From contig JAIOQB010000179.1 of NCBI GenBank assembly GCA_021413585.1, positions 1 to 32,695 on the forward strand: a stretch of DNA of 32,695 nt, read 5' to 3'. The notes below the pieces were generated by a model. The model made no database searches and had not been told where the DNA came from. It saw only the letters and a list, made by a program, of their open reading frames with translations. The translations under genes and the position numbers were made by a program. This document shows, one piece after another, positions 24,774 through 32,695 of this stretch. The stretch is from Planctomycetia bacterium. GTDB lineage: Bacteria; Planctomycetota; Planctomycetia; Pirellulales; UBA7805. Numbering within the stretch: the stretch's first letter is position 1; every line of letters starts with the position of its first letter.

Positions 24774-24990
24774 TCGGCGCCAGGTTCATTCGCCGATAGA
24801 ATCGCGGTTGAAAGGTATCTGGCCGCGGGCCGGGCTGGCGTGAGCTGGCGAGCGGATCCGCGATGAACGACGCAAACGGGTGGCTGTCGGTGTTGCAACG
24901 CCGGCGGCAAGCGGCCCGGGCGGCGGCTGTGGTTTCTCACCAACCTTTCCCACGGCCGCCCCCGGTCCGGCCCGGAAGAGGTTGGTTTCT

Positions 24991-26481
24991 ATGGCCGCAG
25001 AAGAAGATATCGCTTCAAAAATTGATGTTTCGAGTCTCCTGGCAGCGGAACTTCCCTTGCCGGATACGTTGGTTGAACTCAGGATTTTGCTACGCCAAGT
25101 TGAGGAAGAGATTGCCCGACTGGCCCCGATATCATCCAAGTTGCAAAGGCTGTTCTTTGAGCACCTCGAATTTGAGGACATGAAGAAACGGAATCCATCG
25201 TGGACGTTGCGATGGACCAAACAGAAGAAAATCGAAACAGCCGCGCACGGACTGAATAAGGTTGTCGGCGAATTTGTCAGCAATCCGTTATCTGAGACAT
25301 CTCGGTACTTAACATTCGACTTGCGGAAAGAAATGCTGAGCCGATTGTATGTTGCCAAGATTCGTCTAGAGTATCGAAACGAAAAAAATTTTGATCCTGC
25401 TGATGAAAAACAAATCAAGAAAAAAATCGGCCGCTGGACGTTTGCCAAATTGATGAAGGAACAAAGGCTAGAGGCGTTTTGGAACGTGGTTGGTGAAGTG
25501 AGTGTCCAATTGGGAAATATGCTTGAGGGATTACGCGACTTGCGTAGGACCATCTTATGTAGGTTGGGGCAAGTTCAGATTGCGACATTGACACCGGGGA
25601 AGTCCGTCGTCGAGGAGGTGGTGACCACTACTACGTTTGCAAGCCTGCCACTTCCGAACACGCGTCGGGAACTTCAGTTCTTGCTGGACAAGCTTGACGC
25701 GTACCTGGACTGCGGGGACGGGTGGCTGGGGGAGGCACTTCGATTTAATGCCGAGTTAGAGAATCGATTGGAACTGCTAGAACAGGGCATGCCGTTAGAG
25801 GAACTGCCTACGGTGGATCCGCCGCCCAAGCCTAAATTTCCGTTTTTGGCGGGCGAGGTATGGCAGTATCTGCCGGAAGAGTTGAAACTGCATTTACAGA
25901 ACAACAAATGCAGCGAAGCTCTGCAAACGGAATATCTGGCGGCCATGCTGGCTACAATCCCTGCTACACCTGCCGAACGGATCGAAGCGTATCGACGTGG
26001 CGTCGTGCGCAAGCGACAATTTGCCGATTGGTTGAAAGGCCAGCTTGTTCCGTGGCGCGTGCTGCGCGAGGCTGTGCGGAAGAAGCTGGGTGAAATTGAG
26101 TCAGTAACCGCAGTTGATCTGGAGAAGGAACCCAAGTTTGTCAGCGGCAAGAAAGGGACCACGCCCGGCGACGCAAAGGCCGCAACCGAAGCTGCGTTCC
26201 TGGCCCACCACAAATACACCCCGGGCAAAGTCGGCAATTATGTTCCGATAGTTAGGGCAACGCTGGTTGCGTTGACCAGTAAAGGCTACCCCACAAAATT
26301 CTTCAAGGAACACTTCGGTGACGGTGGCTTCCGGGCATATCAGGCTATCTGCCTGAAGGAAGCCCCGAAACTCGAACAAGTGCTTCGCCAATTGCACAAC
26401 GGCAAAGTCCTCCCCGTGGGTCTGGCCCGCGACGCCGGTGAGTGGGTGTCCGAAGGCGACGATTCGGAACGCGACGAATAG
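24991..26481 (+). CDS. Unknown 496-residue element protein with an internal duplication
   Basis: I do not recognise this protein. It is highly charged and mostly helical. The block LPLPDTLVELRILLRQVE at residues 21-38 recurs as LPLPNTRRELQFLLDKLD from 219, so the first ~215 residues and the next part seem to share an ancestral unit. The C-terminal ~70 residues (TPGKVGNYVPI, then KGYPTKFFKEHFGDGGFRAY) look like a small DNA-binding domain. It has no TM, no nucleotide-binding motif and no nuclease motif. I chose the ATG at 24991 because GGAAGAGG lies nine bases upstream; the 37 residues encoded in frame before it are low-complexity. It is divergent from mod and lies before the operator repeats of the backbone operon. 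It could be cargo, or a replication or packaging accessory. Confidence 0.75.
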   Translation: MAAEEDIASKIDVSSLLAAELPLPDTLVELRILLRQVEEEIARLAPISSKLQRLFFEHLEFEDMKKRNPSWTLRWTKQKKIETAAHGLNKVVGEFVSNPLSETSRYLTFDLRKEMLSRLYVAKIRLEYRNEKNFDPADEKQIKKKIGRWTFAKLMKEQRLEAFWNVVGEVSVQLGNMLEGLRDLRRTILCRLGQVQIATLTPGKSVVEEVVTTTTFASLPLPNTRRELQFLLDKLDAYLDCGDGWLGEALRFNAELENRLELLEQGMPLEELPTVDPPPKPKFPFLAGEVWQYLPEELKLHLQNNKCSEALQTEYLAAMLATIPATPAERIEAYRRGVVRKRQFADWLKGQLVPWRVLREAVRKKLGEIESVTAVDLEKEPKFVSGKKGTTPGDAKAATEAAFLAHHKYTPGKVGNYVPIVRATLVALTSKGYPTKFFKEHFGDGGFRAYQAICLKEAPKLEQVLRQLHNGKVLPVGLARDAGEWVSEGDDSERDE

Positions 26482-26482
26482 A

Positions 26483-26588
26483 GTTCAATCGTTCAATCGA
26501 CTGATTGAACGATTATGTCCATGCGCCCGCCCGCATTCTCTAGCGGTTTCTTGCAATTGTGGGCCGTTCAATCGTCGTGCGGTTGAAC
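26483..26588. promoter_or_regulatory. Cluster of GTTCAATC operator-like half-sites
   Basis: GTTCAATC occurs in tandem at 26483 and 26491, in inverted form (GATTGAAC) at 26503, again direct at 26566, and inverted with one mismatch at 26581. The first group makes a perfect 11-base palindrome around GACT. The cluster lies in the 160 bases before the AlpA-like gene. It may be the operator for one of the element's HTH proteins, or iterons for replication initiation. Confidence 0.65.
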
Positions 26589-26641
26589 TTTGGCACTAGG
26601 TTAGGACCGCGAGCTGCGGCCCGTGCCCTGGAGCCTCAAAA

Positions 26642-26869
26642 ATGCAAGCGACTCAAGACCATGAGCAACTGCTGTTGTCGGCCGCGGAAGTGGCCCGACT
26701 GTGTTCCATTAGCGAGCGACATTGGTGGAGCCTACTTAGTTCGGGCAGGTGCCCAAAGCCAGTGAGCCTAGGCCGCTGCCGGCGATGGTCGGCCGACACA
26801 ATTAAGGCCTGGTTGGGGGCCGGCTGCCCGCCGCGTGATCGATGGGAGCAAATGAAGCAACGCTCTTAG
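26642..26869 (+). CDS. AlpA-like helix-turn-helix protein (probable excisionase/regulator)
   Basis: This 75-residue protein is a single MerR/Xis-type winged helix: LLLSAAEVARLCSISERHWW is the HTH, followed by GRCPKPVSLG and RRWSADTIKAWL, the wing and closing helix. Proteins of this type act as recombination directionality factors or activators of the integrase in many integrative elements. GGAG lies eight bases upstream of the ATG. It is the first gene of the rightward backbone operon and sits directly behind the repeated GTTCAATC motifs, which it could bind. Its size and the GCPPR tail are common for the planctomycete version, to my memory. Confidence 0.8.
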   Translation: MQATQDHEQLLLSAAEVARLCSISERHWWSLLSSGRCPKPVSLGRCRRWSADTIKAWLGAGCPPRDRWEQMKQRS

Positions 26870-26876
26870 TCGAGAT

Positions 26877-26944
26877 GGGGCGCAGGCGCGGGCCTAGGGA
26901 GGCTATGCATCTTCCCGTGCGGGGTTCGACTCCCCGGCGCTCCA
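26877..26944 (+). other. tRNA-like fragment
   Basis: A T-arm of correct geometry (CGGGG, loop TTCGACT, CCCCG; 26920-26936) is followed by GCGCTCC and A, which can pair with GGGGCGC at 26877 as a seven-base acceptor stem with one G-U. Between them, GGGAGG/CTTCCC makes an anticodon-like arm with an eight-base loop, but there is no proper D-arm. It is probably a tRNA remnant, not a working tRNA. A run of seven A (one T apart) follows. Confidence 0.3.
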
Positions 26945-27004
26945 ATAAAAAAACACGCCCGACGGTAGGCCGCCGAGCGCGTCGCCAAAAGAGGCTATGC
27001 ATCT
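26899..27004. repeat. 14-bp direct repeat GAGGCTATGCATCT, two copies
   Basis: Copies at 26899-26912 and 26991-27004 flank the 3' part of the tRNA-like fragment and a small hairpin. This may be a footprint of an old insertion or recombination event. Confidence 0.6.
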
Positions 27005-27075
27005 AGCCACTATCGTATCTTGTTGGGCGCCGTGCGGCAACGTCGGGCAGTACCTTCCTTGGAGGCTGCCAGCCA

Positions 27076-28518
27076 ATGGTCATACGCCGCAAGCAACGCC
27101 GGTCCGCGCCGAAATCGGGACATGACCCGAAATCGGCCAGCGGCGTGATTGAAAACGTACCCATCGACTCCGTCCGGCCGTCGCCGGAAAACAACCGGCT
27201 GTATCGGCCGGTGCTGCCCGACGATCCGGCGATCGTCGAACTGGCCGCGAGCATTGAAGCCAACGGCCTCCGCGAGCCGATCGTCGTGAGCCTCGACGGC
27301 TGGATTCTCTCCGGCCATCGTCGCCATGCGGCGGCGTTGGTGGCCAGCCTGAAGACGGTGCCGGTTCGCGTCGAGCCGATTAGCCGTGCCGATGATCCGG
27401 ATCGGTTTCTGGTCCTGCTGCGGGAATACAACCGCCAGCGGGAAAAGAGCCGCGACGAACGGTTGCGCGAAGAAGTGGTCGACGTGGATCCACACGAAGC
27501 CTACGCGTCCTTGGTGGCGCATCGCGAGCAGTCGGCCGCCGTGGAAGTCGAGACGATCCACCTGGGGCGCTGGCGACGGCGGAGCGCGATCAGCAAGGCG
27601 AAACGGGGTTTCCTGGACGCCGTTCTCGCCGTGCTGAAATCGCGGCGCAAATTCTGGCCGCTGTCGGATCGCCAGATTCACTACGCCCTGTTGAACGCCC
27701 CGCCGCTGATTCATGCCAGCAAGCCGGCGTCGCGCTACGGCAATACGCTGTCTAGCTATAAGGCGCTGGTCGATTTGTTGACGCGAGCGCGGCTGGCGGG
27801 CGACATAGGCATGGAAGCGATTGCCGACGAGACGCGGCCGGTGGTCGTGTGGGGCGTGCATCCCACGGCCGGCGGGTTCATCGGCAGCGAGTTGGACGGG
27901 TTTCTCAAAGGTTACTGGCGGGACCTGCTGCAATCGCAGCCGAACCATATCGAACTGGTGGTCGAGAAGAACACGGTCGCGCCGATCGTCCGCCCGGTGG
28001 CGGCGCGGTTTTGCCTGCCGATGACCAGCGGACGCGGGTATTGTTCACTGCCGCCGCGGGCGGCGATTGCCGAGCGGTTCCAGGACAGCGGCAAGGAAAA
28101 GCTGGTCCTGCTGATTGTGAGCGACTTCGACCCGGATGGGGAAGCCATCGCGGAAAGCCTGGCACGATCATTGCGCGATGATTTTGATATCGACGACATT
28201 CATCCCGTCAAGGTCGCGCTAACCGCCGAGCAAGTCGCCGCGTATAACCTGCCGCCGGAACTGAAAGCGAAAACCACGTCGAGCCGTTATCGAGGGTTTA
28301 CCGAGAAGTTTGGCGACGATGTTTTCGAGTTGGAAGCGCTGCCGCCGGAAGAATTGCAGCGGATCGTCGAGCGGGCCATCGACGCGGTACTCGACCGGCC
28401 GGCGTTTAACGCGGAACTAGACGCCGAGAAACAGGACGCGGCCTACCTGGAAGGGGTGCGGCGGACGGTGAAGGACGCGCTGCAGGGTATCGACTTCTCC
28501 GGGGAAGAGATGCCATGA
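27076..28518 (+). CDS. ParB-domain protein fused to a Spo11/TopoVIA-like (mini-A type) module
   Basis: This 480-residue protein has an N-terminal ParB/Srx-type domain at about 25-105 (ELAASIEANGLREPIVV, then SGHRRH at 79-84). Next comes a winged-helix region with LSDRQIHYALL; Y203 lies where the catalytic Tyr of Spo11 and topoisomerase VI-A lies (RDIYY). Then SSYKALVDLLTRARLAGDI, and a Toprim-like domain with E297 (VVEKN) and D350-F-D352-P-D354. All parts needed for Tyr-mediated DNA cleavage thus seem present, without a B subunit. Free-standing relatives are known as mini-A proteins in mobile elements. GGAGG precedes the ATG by about ten bases, and the stop overlaps the primase start by four bases. 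It probably acts in element replication or in processing its DNA. Confidence 0.8.
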   Translation: MVIRRKQRRSAPKSGHDPKSASGVIENVPIDSVRPSPENNRLYRPVLPDDPAIVELAASIEANGLREPIVVSLDGWILSGHRRHAAALVASLKTVPVRVEPISRADDPDRFLVLLREYNRQREKSRDERLREEVVDVDPHEAYASLVAHREQSAAVEVETIHLGRWRRRSAISKAKRGFLDAVLAVLKSRRKFWPLSDRQIHYALLNAPPLIHASKPASRYGNTLSSYKALVDLLTRARLAGDIGMEAIADETRPVVVWGVHPTAGGFIGSELDGFLKGYWRDLLQSQPNHIELVVEKNTVAPIVRPVAARFCLPMTSGRGYCSLPPRAAIAERFQDSGKEKLVLLIVSDFDPDGEAIAESLARSLRDDFDIDDIHPVKVALTAEQVAAYNLPPELKAKTTSSRYRGFTEKFGDDVFELEALPPEELQRIVERAIDAVLDRPAFNAELDAEKQDAAYLEGVRRTVKDALQGIDFSGEEMP

Positions 28519-29675
28519 GCGAGACGCTGAGCGCGGCACTGGAGTATCACGCCCTGGGCTGGTCCGTTATTCCGACTCACGCGGATAGCAAGCTGCCGGC
28601 GGTCCGGTCCTGGAAACCGTACCAGACCAAACCGGCCGACGTGGCGCAGTTGCGGAAGTGGTTTGGCAACGGCCGCCGGCTGGGCCTGGCTGTCGTCTGC
28701 GGCGACGTGTCGGGCGGGCTGGTTGTGCGCGACTTCGACACGATGGAAAGTTACCAACAATGGGCGGCGGCAAACCCAAAATTGGCCGGCACGCTGCCCA
28801 CAGTCGCGACGCACCGCGGCCGGCACGTCTATTGCCGGGCCGACTTGGCGCCGATCCGGCGCGCCAGTAAGGGGGACGGTGGGATTCTGACCCTGGGGGA
28901 CGGTGAGCTAAGGGGCGGCGGGTATTGTGTCCTGCCCCCGTCAACGCATCCGGCCGGCGGTCGATATCGCTGGTTGCTGCACCTCAACGGCGAATTGCCA
29001 GTCGTTGATTTGATTGCCGCGGGACTGTTGCCAAGCGACAGAGAAGACACAGCGTACACCCCGGACACCCCTTTATGTCCTCCGTCGTCTCTGTACGCTC
29101 CGTCCTCTACGTCTACTCTGTCGCACGATGCAATCGAGGTGATTATTGGCCGAACGCTGCCGAGCCGGCCGGGCCAGCGGCATCGGCTGCTGTTTGAACT
29201 GGCCCGCGAGCTAAAAGCCCTGCCGGCGTGGAATGATGCGCCCCTGGCGGCGTTGAAACCGATTGTCCGACAATGGCATGGGCTGGCGCTGCCGATGCTG
29301 GGAACCAAACCGTTTGAGGAAAGTTGGCTCGATTTTGCGGAGGGATGGCAGCGGGTCAAATATCCCAAGGGACAGGAACCGATCGCAATGGCTCTCAAAC
29401 TGGCGGACGCGGCCGAACTACCGGAAGCGGCGTTGGAATACGAACAAGTCGAACTGCGGCGACTGGTGGCCCTGTGTCGCGTGCTACAGCGGAAGAGCGG
29501 CGACCACCCGTTTTTTCTGGCCTGCCGGACGGCCGCCGGCCTGCTGGGGGTGAACCACGCCACGGCGGCCCGGTGGCTAAAGCTTTTGGCGATCGACGGC
29601 ATTGTGAGCGAAGTCGAGAAAGGGAGCCGATCGACGCGGCGGGCGAGCCGGTTTCGGTATCTGGCGCCGCTATGA
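28515..29675 (+). CDS. Bifunctional primase/polymerase (PrimPol) replication protein
   Basis: This 386-residue protein has an N-terminal primase-polymerase domain: GWSVIPTHADSKLPAV at 15-30, the catalytic D73-F-D75 (VVRDFDT), H104 in GRHVYCR, and GGGYCVLPPSTHP around 134-146. It lacks a helicase domain, and the C-terminus (AAGLLGVNHATAARWLKLLA) is a winged helix that probably binds the origin. It would prime and partly copy element DNA after excision. The start overlaps the stop of the ParB/TopoVIA-like gene (ATGA), and GAAGAG lies upstream, so the genes are co-translated. The Ser/Thr/Pro-rich stretch at 175-210 is a linker. It is shorter than primase-helicase fusions of phages, so it must borrow a host helicase. 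Confidence 0.88.
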   Translation: MSETLSAALEYHALGWSVIPTHADSKLPAVRSWKPYQTKPADVAQLRKWFGNGRRLGLAVVCGDVSGGLVVRDFDTMESYQQWAAANPKLAGTLPTVATHRGRHVYCRADLAPIRRASKGDGGILTLGDGELRGGGYCVLPPSTHPAGGRYRWLLHLNGELPVVDLIAAGLLPSDREDTAYTPDTPLCPPSSLYAPSSTSTLSHDAIEVIIGRTLPSRPGQRHRLLFELARELKALPAWNDAPLAALKPIVRQWHGLALPMLGTKPFEESWLDFAEGWQRVKYPKGQEPIAMALKLADAAELPEAALEYEQVELRRLVALCRVLQRKSGDHPFFLACRTAAGLLGVNHATAARWLKLLAIDGIVSEVEKGSRSTRRASRFRYLAPL

Positions 29676-29695
29676 TTTTCTTTTCGGAATGGTAC

Positions 29696-29723
29696 TTGAC
29701 TTTAATCCAAGTATGTCGATAAT
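29696..29723 (+). promoter_or_regulatory. Candidate promoter for the small HTH gene
   Basis: TTGACT (29696-29701) and GATAAT (29718-29723) are 16 bases apart. The start codon at 29731 lies only seven bases after the -10, so a transcript from it would be leaderless. It lies in the gap after the primase gene. Confidence 0.5.
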
Positions 29724-29730
29724 CGAGAAC

Positions 29731-29955
29731 ATGGCAAAGAAAACACCCAAGCGACTGGCACTGAGCGAACAAGTACGGCGGGCCATCGACGAAAGCTGCC
29801 TGAGCCGGTATCGCATCTGGCAGGTAACGGGCATCGACCAAGGGACGCTAAGCCGATTCATGGCCGGCGACGCTGGGCTGTCGATGGCCGGCCTCGACGC
29901 CCTGGCGGAATTGCTGGGACTCGAAATTGTGATTCGCAAACCCCCGCGGCGGTGA
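29731..29955 (+). CDS. Small XRE-like helix-turn-helix protein
   Basis: This 74-residue basic protein has the HTH RYRIWQVTGIDQGTLSRFMA, then LSMAGLDALAELLGLEI, the usual five-helix lambda-repressor (XRE) fold pattern. It is likely the element's small repressor or control protein for the integrase gene, 36 bases downstream. I choose the ATG at 29731 since conserved-looking sequence begins at MAKKTPKRLALSEQVRR; earlier in-frame starts at 29689 and 29713 would lie in or across the candidate promoter. If that promoter is used the mRNA is leaderless. It has no other domain. Confidence 0.75.
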   Translation: MAKKTPKRLALSEQVRRAIDESCLSRYRIWQVTGIDQGTLSRFMAGDAGLSMAGLDALAELLGLEIVIRKPPRR

Positions 29956-29990
29956 GAACGCGGGGCCTCGATTGAAAGGCAGGTAAGACG

Positions 29991-31573
<1,583 letters not shown>

Positions 31574-32540
31574 TAAGTAGTTTTCAAATAATATCTTACG
31601 CCGTGCAAACTCGATGGATATATCGTTCCACCGTATACAAATCCGGCGACTTCGATGTAGGGAGTTCGCAACCAGGGCCGGTGCAGGCCGTCCCAGTACC
31701 CCTCCAATCCAGGCAAAAGTCTAATGCCCAGCGACAAGACGGTAAAGCCGGCGGTTTATTAACCCAAAAAGCCACGCATCAACGGTTCATTCCAGGGTTC
31801 GCAACGGGAACTTCCGCGGGGACTTTGGCGTCTATGTGGCAGGGGACCGGAATCGATTGAAACCAGGGCCCCTCCTGAATAGGATGGTTGGGATGGGGGA
31901 TGAAGAGCCCCAGGCTGACGCGATTTTGGAAATTTTGGTTGCCAGGATGGTCCTGACCACACGAACTTTCTTCGCGATGCAAGCTCACTATGTTCTCTCG
32001 GCATGAACCAAGGGGCATTGGTCACAGCTGGCGAGGGGTTAGGCTCGGCTGCCTGATCGCGTTGTCGCTGGCGCTGGTATTTCCCCCCTCCGTCCACAAG
32101 GCGATTTTCGGGGTGCTGGTTCAAACGCGGCTGTGCGACTCGCGCGGCACTGATTCACGCGGCGGCGATACGGTCCAGGCAAGCAGTCATCTCCAGAGCA
32201 AGCCTCCCTGCTTCCCGCGTCGATCCTGGGACGCCTCAGAATCGGCCGGCGGGCAGACCAGAATAGAAAAAGACGCCGCGGTTCCTTTCATTGCAGCGAT
32301 GGCAGCCCCTGACTGGCGGCACCTTTGCCCGCGGATGTCTGCTTCGATTGATGCAGGCCGGTCGCGATCTGGGCCCTTTCCCCGAGGCGTTTTGGCCTCG
32401 TTGGAATGCTGGCGCGCATGATGGTTTGTTGAAAAACCATCTATCGGTTTGCGCAGCGACGTAATTTGCGTTCGCCCGAGCACGAATTTGCCGCTCTGCA
32501 TTGACAAGGTGTCGACTCCATTTTTGCGGGGGCTTCCGCC
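31574..32540. other. Chromosomal region with no convincing gene
   Basis: These 967 bases lie between the tRNA and the secreted-protein start. The first part (31574-31600) is A/T-rich and probably holds the tRNA promoter. On the minus strand 31779-32018 stays open and reads HPNHPIQEGPWFQSIPVPCH, then VPAEVPVANPGMN, a non-random-looking peptide that I could not place; it may be part of a repeated or decayed sequence. A weak plus-strand candidate is listed at 31990. Confidence 0.4.
31990..32421 (+). CDS. Hypothetical protein, doubtful
   Basis: A frame of 143 codons with a hydrophobic segment near the start (GCLIALSLALVFPP), then Ser/Arg/Cys-rich sequence without pattern. There is no good ribosome site and no known family. 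The hydrophobic start is the only argument for it; it may be a chance frame. Confidence 0.2.
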   Translation: MFSRHEPRGIGHSWRGVRLGCLIALSLALVFPPSVHKAIFGVLVQTRLCDSRGTDSRGGDTVQASSHLQSKPPCFPRRSWDASESAGGQTRIEKDAAVPFIAAMAAPDWRHLCPRMSASIDAGRSRSGPFPRGVLASLECWRA

Positions 32541-32695
32541 ATGAAAGGTTTCAAGAATTTTTCGAGTTGCTTAGCGGTTTTGCCGTTGGCGTTATTTTTA
32601 ATACTGGCGTCATTGACCAAGTTTGCGTTGGCGGCTGAGCCCGTCAGCCCCCAGCGGGGATCTGCCCAACTGGATGTCTATCAAACGCCTGACAA
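32541..32695 (+). CDS. Start of a secreted protein (cut by window end)
   Basis: ATG is followed by MKGFKNFSSCLAVLPLALFL and ILASLTKFALAAEP, a clear Sec signal peptide with a predicted cleavage after ALA near residue 31. About 51 codons are visible before the window ends, and the mature part (SPQRGSAQLDVYQTPD) is too short to name. Codon usage here is lower in GC than in most of the window. A G-run (CGGGGG) lies about eight bases upstream of the ATG. Confidence 0.7.
   Translation, partial: MKGFKNFSSCLAVLPLALFLILASLTKFALAAEPVSPQRGSAQLDVYQTPD

Noticed and set aside
25674..26237. Minus-strand frame inside the 496-residue gene
   Set aside because: Ser/Arg-rich with no pattern, no ribosome site, and opposite a coherent charged helical protein.

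Overview
The window looks like high-GC chromosomal DNA of a planctomycete, probably of the Pirellula/Blastopirellula kind. This rests on gene content recognised by eye: a HAF-repeat protein with a PEP-CTERM anchor, a very Gln-rich three-TM coiled-coil protein with a CxxC zinc-knuckle, an Flp-type pilin, a Gfo/Idh/MocA oxidoreductase, many REP-like hairpins between genes, and an integrated element of a planctomycete type. No rRNA gene or CRISPR array is visible. The taxonomic call is an inference.

Layout. (1) 1-16282 is ordinary chromosome. It holds the end of a D12-class adenine methyltransferase, a Gfo/Idh/MocA dehydrogenase, a membrane-anchored metallophosphoesterase, a PAS-GAF-receiver protein without a kinase domain, a small unrecognised protein, an Flp pilin, a MarR regulator, an ankyrin protein next to the large Q-rich membrane protein, a DCC thiol-disulfide protein convergent with a cupin, a YgiQ-family radical SAM protein, a PHA-granule-type small protein, and the PEP-CTERM protein. 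(2) 16283-31547 is an integrated element of about 15.3 kb, bounded by a perfect 50-bp direct repeat. The right copy is the 3' part of an intact tRNA-Lys(UUU) gene. (3) 31548-32695 is chromosome again: the 5' part of the tRNA gene, about 1 kb without a convincing gene, and the start of a secreted protein.

The element. Its right half is the mobility backbone, read rightwards: an AlpA-like HTH protein preceded by repeated operator-like motifs, a ParB-domain protein fused to a Spo11/TopoVIA-like module, a primase-polymerase, a small HTH protein and a tyrosine integrase. Its left half is cargo: a leftward type III-like mod-res pair, a leftward two-gene unit (a predicted soluble protein and a two-TM membrane protein), a divergent unknown 496-residue protein, a double-HTH protein, and about 1.2 kb of GC-rich, hairpin-rich DNA without a believable gene.

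Main points to follow up. The attachment core lies in frame inside the integrase gene. In the integrated state the integrase ends four codons past the core, inside antisense tRNA sequence. In the excised circle the same frame would run on into the 63-codon open frame now stranded at the left end, so integration should swap the C-terminal tail of the recombinase. The two-gene membrane module beside the restriction-modification genes is the best candidate for an undescribed defence system. The 1.2-kb region is a candidate large structured RNA. The ParB/TopoVIA-like fusion is an unusual architecture for a mobile-element protein.
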